A DNA stretch of 64,000 nt from Posidonia oceanica (GCA_037176725.1 JAZBRS010000020.1:56448001-56512000), one strand, 5' to 3'. Counted from the stretch's first letter, positions 45,031 to 59,776 are shown. Notes: a model not told the origin generated them from the letters alone. Numbers and translations are program-made.

Positions 45031-48019
45031 GTTTGGGACACATGGGCGGCCTAGAACACACGGAGGAAAGCCTCTCGGTGTTCGTAGGAAGAATGGATCA
45101 GGTCCCAGATGGATATGTCAGCCTTGACTTTTTTCAGCTAGGCCGTTATGTCAGCTGAAGGCTAGTCTTTTTTGGTGGCAGGGATAGTGGTTTTGGTGGT
45201 AGGTTCTGCAGGGGGAAGATCAAGGGATTGGCTTACTAGAGGCTGGCTCACAGGTGGAGATGGGTCTATTGGTGGTTGGCTTGCAAGCAGAGTAGGTTCA
45301 GGGGGTTAGGCCTGGCTATTGGGGTTGCAGGTTTGGTTGCTGGGGCGGCGGGTCTGTACACCCTCCCCGATCGCGTGACATCTGCACACATCTCTGCGGC
45401 ATAGTCATAATGAACGCAGTGGGTATCTCAGGTTAAGTTAATAACCAGGGGAACACGAGCTGCGAGCTTGAGAGGGGTTGCCGAGGGATTAGCCAATTGG
45501 CGGGCAAGTAAAGATTGTAGCTGGGGAGGCTGTGCTAGTTCTGGCTGGGGTCTGGCCTGCAGGCAGATGGGGGGTTGAGCCTTTGGTTGTATGGCGGGCC
45601 TCGCGGCAGTATGCTCCGGCTTGGCGTCCAGTCGGATCATGTGAATTCCCGACTCGGAGCTGGCAAGCGCCGCAAGATAAAGAGAAGAGGAGACGGGCAC
45701 AGAAAGATCCTGAATCAGACCCGAAGGGTCTACCACAGACGTAGCGGGCCCAGAGGGGAAGAGAGAGTGCACACCTGAAGTCCCTGCGCCTCCTGGGCCA
45801 GAATGCTCAGGCAGGGGCTGGTGGACGATGCTTGGATTATAAGGAGCTGCTCCTAATGCAGAGGGGGATGCTGGTGGAAGGGTGGAAGAAGATGCTGCCT
45901 CCTGAGTGTTGATACTGATGACCTTCCGGTCAATCAGGTCCTGCACGGCTCCCCGTAGAGTGAAGCAATTATTCATCGAGTGCCCGACTACTCGATGAAA
46001 ATCGCAAAAGTGATCCGTCCTGTACCACCTTGGAAGAGGATTCGATGGTGGGCGGATTTCGAGGAGCGTGAGGAGTGACGCGACCTTGGAAAGAACGGCA
46101 CTCAGAGGCTCTACCAGCTGAGTGTAGTTGCATTGAGGGTGGGGCCATCTCTACCCTTGGTTTTGTCCTTGCCGAACCTGTGGGGCTGAGTAGACCAATC
46201 GGGCGGTGGTGGTGATCTGTGGTGTGTGAGGTGCACTAGGTGTAGGTGCATACACTACTTGATTCGGGTCGAGCGGAGCTACCATGTGAACAAAAGCGAC
46301 AGGAGAGTCGACATAAGCAACTGCGGGCCACGGGGGATCCCTCCTCCTGGGGTTGTTGTTGTTACCGCCGCCGTTGTTGTTAGTGTTGCTGCTGTTACCG
46401 CCACCACTAGGGGATGTGGCTTGCTTGGCGAAGACAGAGAGAGCTGGGAAATTGCCGCTCTGAAGGGTGCTCTCCACGCGTGTGCTGACCCGAATCAGAG
46501 ATGCAAAGCTAGTGACAGCCTGAATGGCAAGTAGAGCGCCAGTGGATGGTTGCGCGCCCCTAATGATAATCTCGATAGATTCCTCATCAGAGGGTCTATC
46601 ACAAACCTATGCAGCTAGGGCGTGCCAACGGCCGACGTACTCCCTAAACGGCTCGTTGTTCCTTTGCTTGAGAGCGACGAGGTCCTCGCGCTTAGGGACC
46701 AGGTCAAGATTAAAAGAATACTGTTCTAGGAACGCCCTGCCTAGGTTGTTCCAAGTCTTAATGGTGGCCATATCAAGTGACGTGAACCACTTGAGGGCCG
46801 GGCCAATTAGACTTTTTTGAAACAGGCGGATCAGTAACCTGTCATCAGCCTAAAGCTGAGCCAAGTCTCCATAATACGCCTTCAAATGGGCGATGGGGCA
46901 GCCCCTACCATTGTATTTGTCAAATGCCGGGATCTTGAATTTCGGTGGGAGTACCGCCTCTGGAAAGCAACAGAGGTCCCGGAACTAGTAGGAGTGGAAG
47001 TCCACACCCTGCACTTGTCGAAGTGCCTTCTCCAGGATGGCGAACCTGTCGTCGTTAGATCTTGAAGTTGCTGCCAAAGGAGATGGGACAGCAAGGGTGG
47101 GGACTGCATACACCGTATGGGTCGCACCAAGGTGCTCCTCCGGATCCACCATCGCGTCGCCTAGTGAAGCAACGGGATGGCCGGCGTATCCATGCAGATG
47201 TGCAGTGGGTGCAGTGGGTGGTGTGAAGTATGCAAGGGGAGGGAATTGTTGATGCACTGGATGGGGATATGCAGGATGCGGTGTAGTGAATCGTGGAGAT
47301 TGTGGGAGCAATAGCTACTGCAGTGGCTCAGTGCCAGGCAGCGGGCCAGAGAAATGCTGTGCTCGAACCAGCCCGAGGGGCTGGCCACCAGATGGGGGAG
47401 GTGCATGTTGTGCAGTGAATGAAGTGTGTGCAGCAGGGAGAGGCTACACCCCTATCACCGGAGCAAAGAGCAGTTGGGGTGATGGCCAGGGCAGTAAAGC
47501 AGCAGGGAATGCTAGGAGAGTAGGAACAGAATGCAGAGGGACCTCAGGTGTAGAAGGAACTGGAGGAGGGCGGGCAGACAGAGCCAGGCCCTGAAAGATC
47601 TGGGCAAGCTCTGCCAAGCACTGGTACCACTCTTCAGGGGTCCCGTCAGTGGGAATACTGAATTGCAGTGCCAGCAAGGGACCAGACAGGGAGGACTCAG
47701 ACTGTCCAGGAGGATAAGATCTTAAGGCGGAAGTCACCGCAGCAGGGTGGGCGTCAGAAGTGACAAAACCCAAGGAAGGAGGGGGCGGAGCCGCCTCAAG
47801 AGTGCGGGCATAGGTCACCAAGACAGGATCGGTGACCGGGTCCTGAGTAGTGTGAGTCTGCCACTGCCCCGTAGGATGCTGGGGTGCTCTAGGCAACAGA
47901 GGGGGAAACCCCGGAGTCACCGAAGGCACAGGAGGAATGGAAACAATGGTCGGAGGGACCGAAACAGAACCCTCCAGAACAACAAGAGTGAGCAAAGGCT
48001 CAAGAGTGCGCTGGGCCAT
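45031..48019 (-). pseudogene. E3 gag and gag-protease spacer
   Basis: The likely start is the ATG at 48017-48019 (MAQRTLEP), matching MMAQ of E2. Capsid motifs AFDKYNG, HLKAYYGDLAQL and GPALKWFTSLD lie around 46600-46950, and the zinc motif CDFHRVVGHSMNNC at about 45962-46006. About six in-frame stops break the gag frame (for example 47440, 47312, 46984, 46853, 46605, 46150), plus stops in the spacer and a frameshift between 45200 and 45430. The spacer segment KADISIWDLIH is shared with E2. The gene is dead, but its frame can be followed over its whole length. Confidence 0.9.
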
Positions 48020-49340
48020 GGCTGACCGAGAGTGGGTAAGAACCGCGCTGCGACGGAAGGGTGAAGAAAGACGCCTAGGAGGAGCTATATTCGCGAAGGC
48101 GAATAGCTCCGGGGAGGGAGGGTCGAGAACAGAAGATGCAACAGAGACGTCAGTGAAGCGAAACACTCAAGCCCCGACAAGGGAACTCGCTCACTGATCT
48201 CTGTGGCAAACAAACAAACAGGTGTTAGAACCTGAAGGAAAAAGCAAATGTTTAGTTGGTGATATGAATGCAATCATGCAGATGGTATGCTATCTAGCAT
48301 GCTCTCTCTCACCAATCTAGTGTGTCCTAGTAGGTTGTCTACTTCGGACTCACAAGTGTGCGGGTCACCGACTCAGTCAGAAAATAAGGCTCCCGTCTAG
48401 ACCCTGGCCCAAAGCTCAGGTATGACGAGTGGTGCTGTAGTGGCCTTGACCCTGCCTAAGCATGGGCTATACCCGCTAGCAACACCGACACGACCCCTGA
48501 CAAGGGGGGACAAACCGATCAACTTGTCCTGTGCCAAAGCAGCTGAACAAGAGACCGGGACCGTCCTTCTCAAACTAATAGGTAGACTCAGGGATGAGAA
48601 GATGCATGTCCTATATGATGCTTCATGCAAAATGATTAAAGTCTTTTAATCTTGCGCATTTTATTAACCCAAGGGGTGAAGGTGTGTTGAGGTCTCTAGT
48701 GGATCCTAGATGTGGCTTTTACTTGCTGTTTTTATTTGCCAAGGGAGGGGGAGCAACATGTCTCTAGTTGTTCCTAATCCTAAAGCGAAAGGGGAACAAA
48801 ACACCCAATCATGGCAAGCAATCAACACACAACACTTCAAAAAGCATGGTCATGTTATGTGCTAAGTGTATATGGACATGATAGTGGAAAGAAACACTTA
48901 GCATGTCAAAAGGCATAGCATGCGTGGCATGTGCATGTGCAGTGGCATAGCAAGGGTGTAAAACAAAGCAATTACTAGTCAAAAGGCATATATAGGTGCC
49001 AAACAAGTATTTAGACATGTATTATGCGAGAAAATAAAATAACAATAAGCCAGCAGGTAAATAAGTAAAGAACAGGTAAGCAATAGAGCATGTAAAGGTA
49101 AAGCGGGTAATAAAGCAAGGTAAACAGGCAAGGCAAGCAAAAACAAAGCAAGCAAAAAGCCAGAGAAGAGAGCTAGAGTCTGAATCCTTAGCAAAGTCGC
49201 CACTGTGCGACCTGCGGGGAATCAAGACAGGCGGACAAGCAAGTAGGCAAGGCAAAAGCACAAGGCAAGCAAAGACACAATTGCAAGCAAAGATGCAAAG
49301 GCAAGCGAGCGAAAGCCAAAAGCGAAAGCCGGAGTCTAGA
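48020..49340 (-). other. E3 leader between PBS and gag
   Basis: The block 48400-48620 matches the E2 leader. GCCAAAGC and CCCAAAGC (48534, 48411) are the same GCTTTGGC-type motif in element sense. The rest is AGCAAGCAAA-rich (49000-49320). No protein is supported; a 77-codon frame (48397-48630) partly agrees with E2. Confidence 0.6.
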
Positions 49341-49360
49341 AATCCCCAGTGGAGTCGCCA
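49341..49360 (-). other. Primer-binding site of E3 (tRNA-Arg)
   Basis: On the minus strand TGGCGACTCCACTGGGGATT lies three bases inside the 5' LTR. It agrees with the complement of the 3' end of plant tRNA-Arg(ACG) over essentially all positions as I remember that tRNA. Confidence 0.9.
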
Positions 49361-50034
49361 GCCTGTGAATGTGCCTTTCTCTTCAAGGCTCGGACCGGAG
49401 AGGGCCCGAAAGAGAGAGGTTTTCATGGATGGAGTGACGCGGAGGAGGGAAAGATAAAGGAAAAAAAAAGGGGAGTCACCACCTAGTCTATTCAATTGGG
49501 AGACGAGGAAAATCGGGGATATGCATGAAGAACATGCAAAACCACACAAGAAGATGCAGTTCAATGCACATGCTATGCAAAGAGGATATCTCGTACCAAG
49601 GACGAGGGCAAAAGGATCATTGCAGGCCAGAGAAAGGGTAAGGACTCCTGTTAGGCACGAGGAAGGTGTTAGGCACCCCTGACACGCTCGAGAAGCGGTC
49701 TTTCTAGGCTTATGCTCGCTTTTGAAGGGAAATGCATGCTTTGAATGCCTAAATGCCGTGAATGCCTAAGTGGATGCTCAAGGGTGTGCTCTAAGTGTCG
49801 GAATGCGATGCAAGGAATTAAACGTGCAATCTAAGTACTCAGCAGCGCTGTCTGTGTTCCGAATCGGGCAAAACCCCGGTTAGTGAGAACTCCAAGCTTT
49901 AAGCATCACTGCCCTATATGCAAATGCAGGCGATAAAACAAAACAACGGTAAAACCACGCAATGCAGGTGACATGCAAGAGAAAACGGCATAAAATACAC
50001 AAAACGACGCGGAAGCGAAAGCGGCACGCAAAAC

Positions 50035-50395
50035 AGTGCAAGAAAACAAGATCGGCACGTAAAACGGTGCAAAAGACAGAGCGACATGCAAAACGATGCA
50101 AGAAAGCAAAGCAGGCATGCAAAACAGTGCCAAAACAAGAGCGAGCATGCAAAGCGGTGCGAGAAAACAAAGCGGTGCGCGAAACGGTGCAAGAAAACAA
50201 TGCAGGCAAGTGAAGTAGTGCCAAAACAGAGCAAGCACGCAAAACGGTGCATGAAAACAAAGCGGGCATGCGAAGTAGTGTCAAAACAGAGCATGCGTGC
50301 AAAACGGCGCAAGAAACAAACCATGTGCGCAAAACGATGCAATAAACAATGCAGGCGCGCAAAACGATGCAGGAAGCAAGGGAAACAAACATCGG
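50035..50395. repeat. 30-bp tandem repeat in E3 5' LTR
   Basis: The counterpart of 28690-29062 with the same phase; some units differ by several bases, more than the flanking LTR does, as expected of a tandem array. Confidence 0.9.
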
Positions 50396-50399
50396 AAAA

Positions 50400-50715
50400 G
50401 CCACGCAATGTAGGGGTACGACAAGCAAAGACGAAAGCAAATCCAGGCGGAAAACAAGCGGTGCAAACGTAAAAGCAAAATATCGGAAAAGCCACACAAT
50501 GCAGGAGTACGACAAGCAAAGACGAAAGCAAATCCAAGCAGAAAACAAGCGATGCAGAAGTAAAAGCAAAACCTTGAAAAAAGCTGCACAATGCAGGGGT
50601 ATAACAAGCAAAGGCGAAAGCAAATCCGGGTGAGAAAACAAGCGATGCAAAAGTAAAAGCAAAACCTCGAAAAAAGGCCACGCAATGCAAGGGTATGACA
50701 AGCAAAGGGGAAGAT
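50400..50715. repeat. 92-bp tandem repeat in E3 5' LTR
   Basis: The counterpart of 29070-29390, with CAATGYARGRGT words each followed by ACAAGCAAAG. Confidence 0.88.
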
Positions 50716-53700
50716 TAGACGATATGACAGGAGTCAACCGAGCCGTTAGGGCTGCCAGCCCGGATGCAAAGGAGAGATAAGCGGTGCGAGTGTAAGAACA
50801 AGACACTAGAAGAACCACACAATGCAGGTGTGAAGACCTGCAATGGGGAGAGGAAGCAAGTGGAGGGATTGCCACTATTCTGTGATCATTTCCCACTAAA
50901 CCGTCCCACTATGTGTCTCGTACGCTGCCCTAAGCTCGCTGTGCAATCGGATCATGGAAAAGGGGGAAGAAGACCGCAATCAGTAGCGAATCCGAGGGAA
51001 AACTTAACCCAAAACACTTGTGAGTACGCGACGAGGGGAGACAGAGTTGATAGACGAAGGGGGAGGCCCTAATCGACATGCATGGAAAACGAGACGTGAA
51101 AACAATGCATGAAATGCAAATGGTGTGCAAATGAATGCTGTGCAAGGGTTCAGAAGGACTTACTTTGGAGATCTGAGGCTTGATCTGAGAAGTGCTTGGT
51201 CCAGAGTGCTCCACCAGGGTCGTCGAGGTAACTTGGTTGCGAAGATCTGACGGTCGGATCGGAAGATATCCCAGCTTCAAGGCAGAGGGGCCAGAACAGG
51301 GGAGAAAAATGGATCTAAGTGTAAAAGAGGTCCTAGGGGTGTGCAAAACAGCTCCTCCCATGTAAATGGGAGCTAAGTGTGCTCAAAAGTGTCCTAGGAG
51401 ACTGAGTGTAGTAAAAAAGGGGTGCAATGTATGCAAAAAATGCAAAGGGGGAGGACCTATGTGCAAATAGGAAGAGTGCAGGGGTTTATGTGCAAATTAA
51501 CCCTAAATGCGTGCAAAAGAGTGCAAATGTGTGCAAGGGTGCTAATGCAGGGATGCATGGACTAAATGCAAGGTTAATTAGGGCAGGTGTGTGCAAAAAT
51601 GCAAGAAAAGGGGTCTAAGTGCGATTTTCAGAAAACTTAGGGACCTACACATAAAAAACCAGTAAACGGGCACAAATCCCAAAAGAGAATCCACAGAGGT
51701 GTCTCCTGCAACCTTGGAAAGGTTCGGACAGAAGAAACAAGGCCAAGAAACATTAAAAAAAACCATAAAAGGTGGTCCCAAGGACCTATGTGCAAATTCC
51801 AAGAAAACCAGGGCCAAATAACAAATCTAGGAAGAAAATAAGCATGTACAGTCACAGTGGTGTTTGAAAACTTGGGTGCAACCTAAACAGGCTCTAGGTT
51901 TGAAAGCAAGGCCAAGGGAAAACCACATGAAAGTAAAACACAATGGGAGGACCTCTGTGCAATAAAACAAAACAGGAGGGCTTTCTTGCAAAAAGGAAAC
52001 ACACATATTCAAAGCTCAGAGGGTCCCAAAAGCAAATAAACTAAGATCAGGGGCTCTTTTACAATTTTTAAAGCAAAAAAGGGAATAAGGATGCATGCTG
52101 TGTGGACCTAGATGCAATAATCTAAACCTAAGGTGATTTCATGCAATGCAGTATGATAAAAAGGGAAAAATCAAATGAAAATAAACTGTGGAGGAGCTAA
52201 ATGCAAGGGGTTGGATGCAAAAAGCCAAAAAACCACAGCATGCTGAGGACCAGATAGTAAATAAACAAAGAAAGGGTATTTTTTATTAATGTTGCATGCA
52301 GTTAGCTTAGGGATTAAATGAAAAAATCAAATAAAAAAGGACTAAGTTGCAGATATAGATAGCACAGGGATTAGGCTGCAAAATGTCCAAATAAACGCAT
52401 GGTTTTTAACATGGCAATGGACCTAAGTGCAAGAAAAAGAAAACTTAAGGTCCAAACAATAATATTAACTTGATTTCCATTACTGAAATAAATAACAAAC
52501 TATACACATGCACAGTAAAATGATTAAATGGAGGACTGGCATGCAAATAATAAAAGCTAACGTACTTTATGCTAATGTAAATAAAACAAAAAAATAATGA
52601 AACTAAGCTACAGTAACATGCTGTTGCAGATGCGGCGGCATTCTGCGAAGTCCAGCGAGGCTACCGGAGAAGATGAGAAGTCCGGTGACTTCCGGAGAGG
52701 GGCACAGGCAACGAAAAGTAAAAAAGACAAGCTTGGAAGCAAGAGGGGGTTCAGGCGAAACCCCGGAGGTAGAAATCTACTGGTGGTGTCGTCTAGAGCG
52801 AGCTGACGATGCGAGGATGATCGGCACTCTGAGACTGAACTGGGGAGAGCTGTGGAAGCGGCCGCGGAGCTCGGCGACGGGTCCAGTGCGATCGTGGGAG
52901 CAAGGCAAGGCTTTCTGGACAGAGAGAAGGCGGTTGCGCTACACCGGGTCCGGAGGTGATTCCAGCACTGGAACCAAAGGGTGCCGGGGACCGTCTGGGT
53001 ATTCCGAAGCTCTAGAAGCAGTGGGGAGGATTGGGTTTGCTCGAGTGAACTCACAGGATGCTCTCTAGATGCTTGGGATGGAGTGTGGCGGCCTGGAACG
53101 GGAAGAATTGCATTGGTTTTGTTTGGGTCATTTTTGGGTCCAAGTGAATGTCAGGCCACAAAGGGGATGTGAGGGCAATTGGGGGCTATCTGGCGCGAGG
53201 TGGGGAGTGGCTTGAGGTCTGGAAGGCTGGCAGGGGCTTGAGCTACGAAGTTGTTGCTCAAACCGAAGAACCTGGCAAGCTTTGGGTTGTGGCAGTCTCA
53301 GCGGGTGAGAGGTGAAGCCGGACGGTGGTGACGCGGGCTATGGTGATGGCCGTGACCGTTGGGAGGGGGGCTAGGTTCGAGGCTGGCCACAGAAGTCGCG
53401 GGAGCGTCAGGAGGGAGTTAATGGGGGGTGGACTGTGATGAGTGGTGAGCTGGGTTTGGTTTGAAATGAGCTGGAGGGGCTGCTGGGGCTTTGATCCGGT
53501 CTAAAGGGGAAGCTTGGGTTCAAGAAGGTGGTCTGGGTTTGGTCTGAGGGAGAGGAGAGGTGTTGGTTTGATCGGATTTTGGTTTGGGAGGGAATGGGCT
53601 CGTTTTTTGGTTTTGCTAGTAAGGTTGGTTTTGCAGAGGGTGAAGCCGGTTCTGGGGCTGCTTGGGGTGTTGGAGATGTTGGTTTTGCAAAGGGTAGGAA

Positions 53701-55447
53701 GGTGGCCTGATCTAGGTTCAGAGGATTGGGTTTGGCAGCTGCTGTTTTGTTTTTTTTAGGTGAGGTTTGGGTATTGGTTTTGCAGTTGATTTAGGTGCTT
53801 GAATGGGGGTTTGGTTTTGCAGAAGAGGTTGGGATTGGGTGAGCTGGGTTTGGCTTTGGAATGGTTGAGCTTGGGTCTGGTTTTGCAGAAGAGATGGAGG
53901 CAGAGAAGGCTGCTGGCATTCGGGTGTTGGTTTTTTGGTTTTCTGAGGGGGATTGGGCTAGAGAGAAGGAGTGAAAAAAGGAAGAAGGAGGAGGAAATGA
54001 GAATGGGATGGAATGGGTCGGACCGGGCTCAATAGGAAAAGAAAGAAAAAAAAGATAGAAAGGAAGAAAAGAAGAAAGGGAAAGGTAAAAGGGAAATAAG
54101 AAGAGAATAGAATAAATAAGAATAAAAATAAAAATAAAATATAAAAGGTTGGGAAAAGTATTTTAGGATAGTTGTGTTTTAAGTTAGGACTTTGATTAAG
54201 TTTTTAATGATTGTTTTTTGATTAGTTAGTTAGGATTAAAGAGTTTTAGTTTTGATTAGGGTTTTCTTCCCTTCAAATTGTTTTTGATTTTGTTTAATTG
54301 TTTGTTAAGTTTTTTAAATTATTTTTTAATCATGTTTTTCTTGTTAAATATTTGGGATTTTGATTAGGGTTTTTTAAGGATTGTTTTAGATTAATTAAGG
54401 TGAGTTTTAGCTTTTGATTTTAATCTTTTAAGATTTTGTTTAAGTTTCCTTTTAGATTCGATTTTGATTTTTGCTTGTTAAGTTCTTTTTTAATATATTT
54501 TTTGTTGAGTTTTTTCTTGTTAGGTTTTTTAATCAAGTGTTTTTAGATTTTTGATTGTTTGTTTTCCTTTTTAATTAAGTTTTCAAATTGTTTCCTTTTA
54601 GGATTGTTAAGTTAAGTTTTTCTTTCTTAATTACTTGCCTTAGCATTTTTAATTGTTTCTTTTCTTTTTAGGTATTATTTTTTAATTGTTTTTAGTAGGG
54701 TTTTTACTTTTGCTTGTTTTGATCACATTTTGGTTTTTTTCCTTGATTTTGCAGCATTTTCTTTTTGTTTGTTTTGCATATTTTAGATTGCATTCTTGGT
54801 TTTTGGTTTTAGTTGGGTTTGTTTAGGTTTTTGTTTTTAATTGTTTGTTTAATGTTTTTAAATTATTTCATTTAGGATTTTGATTTGTTTTTCTTTTGTT
54901 TTAGAGTTTTAAAGGTTTTTATGGACTTTTTAGGGATTTAGTAGAAGAGAGGAAAGGAAAAAAAAACGGAAGAAGAAAGAGGAGAAATGAAGGAGTGGAG
55001 AAGAAAGAGAGGAGTTGAAAGAAAATAATTTTTAGAAAATCAAGAAAAATGCTAAAAATAAGATAAAAATAAAAATAAGATTCAGAAGAGATAGATGCTC
55101 AAGGTGGCCCATAGCCAGGCAAGAAGAAGAGGGAGAAGGGAGTGAAAAGAAGGAGGATAATCAGGAGAGAGAGAGGAGAGAGAAAAGAATAGTCTAGGAG
55201 AGAGAAAAAGATAATTTGGTGAAATGAAGGGGTTAAAGGTTTAGGAAAGAGGTGAAATTAGGGGAGTATGTAGCCTAGTGTCCCTAGTGTTGGACCTAAG
55301 GTTTGGGTTTGGATTTGGGAAGGTTTTGGAAGGGTTTTGAGGTGTAGAAAGAGGGTAGTTTTACCTAAGTTTCCTAGGGTTTTGGGAGTGGTTTGGGTTT
55401 GAATATTTGGGGGTTCTTTGGTAGGGTTTAAGGAGGGTTTGGGTTTG

Positions 55448-55452
55448 GTTTG
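55448..55452. repeat. E6 target-site duplication, left copy (GTTTG)
   Basis: GTTTG before TATTGACACC; identical to 60930-60934. The E3 3' LTR has a single GTTTG at the same place. Confidence 0.9.
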
Positions 55453-58400
55453 TATTGACACCCCATCTTGGCAGGCTTGGACCATTTGGGACCTTCTAGT
55501 GATTGCTGGACTCAAACCTAAACCAAACCCAAACCCTAATCCTCTTCTTTGCCCTTCAAAAATCAGCCAAACTTGACCTAAGCCTTTACCCCTCTTCCCA
55601 AGCTCAAAACCTGACCAAAATCCATAGGAAAATCCACCAACACCCACTAAACAAACCCACCCAAGAACCTAGAAATTTCCAACCCAAGATCATTCCCAAA
55701 AACCCTAGAAAACCTAGGTGAAACTCTCCTTTTTCTACACCTTGAAACCCCTCTAAAACCTTCTCAGAATCGAACCAAAACTTCAGAGCCAGCTCCTCAA
55801 GCCATAGCCTACCCACCCCCCAATTTTCATCCCATTCCAAGACTCCTAAGCCTTCCATTTGCTTGAATTATCCTTTTCTCTCTCTGGGATTATCATTTTC
55901 TCTCTCCTCTCTCTCTCCTGATTATCATCTCTCTTTTCATCACCCTCTTGCTCTTTTTCTTGCTTGGCTGTGGGCCCCCTTTGTGCTTCTATCCCTTCTC
56001 TATCTTATTTCTATTTTTACTTTATTTTTAACATTTTCCCTGAATTTTAAAAAAATCGTTTTCCTCCAACTCATCTCTTTCCCTTTTATTTCTCCCTTTT
56101 TCCATTTTCTTCCTCCTTCTCTTTCCCTTTTCTTTCCTTTGCTAAAATCCATAAAAACCCCAAAAAATCTGTAAAACTCTAAAACATAAGGAAAACAAAC
56201 CAGAATTCTAAGAAAAATAATTAAAAAACATTAAACAAACAATTAAAAACTTAAACTTAACTAAATCAAGCTAAAAAAGAAATCAAGCATGTAAGCTAAA
56301 AAATGCAAAACAGACCAAAAGAAAATACTGAAAAATCAAGGAAAAAACTAAAACAAAATCAAAACCCACCAAAAGTAAAAACCCTATCAAAATAATTAAA
56401 AAAAACAAACTCTAAAAAGAAGCAAAACAATTAAGAACACTAAGATAAACAATTAATGAAAGAAAAAGCCTAACCTAACAAACCTAAGAAAAAACAACCT
56501 AAGGACTTAATTAAAAAGAAAATGAAGAACACATTAAAAAGACTTAAAAAACACTTAATCAGACAAGAGAAACCCAATTAAAAAACATCAAGAAAAATCA
56601 ACAAATAAAAATCAAAAACCTAATCCCAAAAGACTTAAGAAAGAAAATCCTAAAAGACTAAAACTAAAAGCCCATAACCCATCCTAATTAACCTAAAAAT
56701 AAATCCTAAAAAAAAATCCCAATTAACATCCTAAATGCTTAACAAGAAAAACACAATTTTAAAAACAATTTAAAAAAGGTTTAACAAACACTTAATCAAA
56801 TGGAAAATGAATTAAAGACAAAAGAAAACTCTAAAACCCTAATCAAGCCCAAAACACACTAATTAACCCAAAACAGTCATTAAAAAAAATCTAATTAAAA
56901 TCCTAACTCACAACACAATCACACTAATATTTTACTTATTTTTATTCTTTTTTTTCCTAATTTATTTCTCCCCTTTCTTCTCCTCCATTTCTCTTCCTCC
57001 TCTTATCTTTTTTTCCTTTCTCTGCTGGGCCCGTCAACCCGTTTCCCCTCTTTTATTTTTTCTTTTTTTTTTCAAATCCGCGGCCCAGCCCACGACGCAG
57101 CTCTCTTCTTCCTCCTTCCCTCTGCACAGTACCTCCTCTTCCACCTTCTGCAACTTCTGCTACCTCCGACAACCGTCTGCCATTTTCAGTCCTCGCCAGG
57201 CCTGCGCTCGCACGCCTTCTGCTTGGGCCGGACCGGCGTGCGCCGCATCGCGTCCGTGCTCCTGCCACCGCCCCCTCGGCATTCAATTGCCACAGCCAGA
57301 CCTGCAAAATCAAACAGAAAGTGAAACCATCAGAAACCATAACCAGGAGGAGAGGAAGAGAGGAAAACCAAGACCGAAGCATCCCCGGAAGACACCACCC
57401 CCGAGTGATTCCGAACCAGAGAGAGCAACCTGAGAGAGCAATTCCAGAGTGTTCTTCCCCACCTGAGTGACCTCCTTTCTTCCTCCTCTTCACCCTCCAA
57501 TTCCAGAGAAGAGAGGGCAGTGAGGGAGAGCTTGAGAGTCCTCCTTGGCATCCCGGAGAGAGACCACCGATTCCAGAGCATTCCCACACCCAATCACTCT
57601 CATTTCCCTTCTGAAATCCGCAGCAGGTCCTCCTCTTTCTTTTCCAACAATCCAACACCCTTCCGAGCCTTCATCTCTCTCCCAATTGTTCCCCCAAACT
57701 CACCCACCAACCCTGCATCCTCTCTTCACCACTTCACGGCCTTTCCACCACCCGAAACCACCCTGAAACACCTCCTGATCACCAGAGAGCCAGCTGCAAA
57801 CCCAACCCAACTCCTTTCACAATTCCCTTCACTCCAGTCCACTACTGCCCACCAAAATCTACCCAGACATTCACCTGCATCCCATCTTTCCAGAGCACCA
57901 GACCTCAACCTCCTCTCCTACCACAGACCGCAAGCTCCACTACAAACACCTGTCCCAACTTCAGACCAGAAATCAGCCCAACTTCCAAATCTCCTCCACA
58001 CTCTCCAGAACTGCAACCTAGCTATCCAGCAAGCCTCGCCGGACCTCCAGCAATCCTACGGAAGGCTCCATCCAATCCGAGGAGCAGCGAACAGTCCCCC
58101 CAACCTCCGGCCACATTTCTGAACCCACAAAGTGCTAGATCTTTGTCCGAGCTCTGAAGCTTCCATCTGATCGATCGGGAAGCACCGGAGGGACCTTCTG
58201 AAGCCGCTCCAGCCTTCGCGAGCAGCTGACGACCACCGCAGCGACTGGACAACCTTCGCCGACGACTGCTGAAGCTGCTGAGGTCGGGAGGGCGACTCAG
58301 ACGCGGAATCAGGTCAGCTCAACCTCCCTTAGCTTCCTCTTCTTCCCTCGCTGCTTCTCCGCTCTTTGGAATCGCTTTTCCGGCCCTCCTGCTGTGAGGT

Positions 58401-59776
58401 CAACTTCCGGTCAGACCTTCTTCCCTGACGAGCTTCTCCGGCCGTCGCTTCGCTCCGGCGACCGTTCCAGACCATTCCAGGCCACGCCATCCTCCGTCGA
58501 ATGCCGCCCGACCTCCGTCAGCTCCGGGAGCGACTCCTCCGCCCGACAGCGCGTCCTCAGCCCCCCTGTGCCGACGGTCACGAGCTCCGACAGCCAGCTG
58601 CTACAGTGCTCGTCACCGTCGGCCGACACTATGCATTTATTTTTCGTTTATATGGTTTTTATGTGAATATTGCTTGTTTAGCTTAAGTTTTCTTATTTTT
58701 GCGTTTCAGTCCTTCTGTCATTTAATCTGCTTTGTTTTTTATTTAAAACCATGCTAAATTGCATTAAATGTTTCAGTTTTTCTGTATTTACACTCCAGTC
58801 CGTTTACTGTGCTTTCTAGTTATAAATTTTTATGCTTTAGCCCTTCTGTTTTCAATTATTGCATCCAGGTCCTGCAGTAGATCATTTAATTTAAATGCAT
58901 CAAGTTTACCATATCATATTGCATTCTATATCCCTGTGCTTTACTGTTTTTGCATTTAAATCCCATGCACTGTAGTAACTTAGGATTTATTTGCTTATTT
59001 TGCATACTGCATTGCACATTTGCCCCTCTGTTTTTTCATTTTTGCATCTAGGTCCATTTTAAATGCACAATAATCATTTTGCATGCATTTTAGCTTATTA
59101 CATTGCATTTTCAACCTTGCAGTTTTTTACAATCGCATATCAGTCCATGGTCTGTGATTTCAGAGCATATTTTGCATATTAAATTGCATTTTTGACCCTG
59201 CATGATTTAAAAATGACACATAGGTCCTTCGCATCCCTTTAAAATCATGTAAAATGCCTGTTTTGCCCTTAATCTTGCATTTTAGCTCCCATGTTTGCAA
59301 AATTGCATGTAGGCCCTCCACTTGCATTCCCAGACTCCCTAGAACCCCGTTTCCTGGAAAAATTGCACCTTAGCCCCTAATGTTTTCTAAATTGCATTCT
59401 AACTTGCCATTTGTTTTCAAAACCTCCCCGGATGCATACCCACCTTTAAAAATCGCTTTTTAACCCCAGTTCTTTGCAAAATTACCCTCAGACCCCTCCT
59501 GGCTTCAAAACCCCTGCCTGCAAGCCCCATCTTTTCCAAACCTTAGCATTTAAACCCCTGTTTTCTTCTAAAATCCCTCCTGAGTCCTTTTTTGCATTTT
59601 GCATGCATTTGCACTCATATAGTCTTGCATTTAGCACCTTTCGCACACACTAAAGCCCCCTTAGCTCCCTTTCATCTGGGAGGACCTTTTTTGCACACCC
59701 CTAGGACCTCCTGAACACTTGGATCTGTTCTTCTCTCCTGTTCTGGCCCTCCCGTCTTGGAGCTGCGATATCTTCC

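Noticed and set aside
57053..58122. Ser/Pro-rich frames of about 200 codons on both strands in E6
   Set aside because: GC-rich pyrimidine-biased LTR sequence; overlapping frames on both strands and no recognisable domain.
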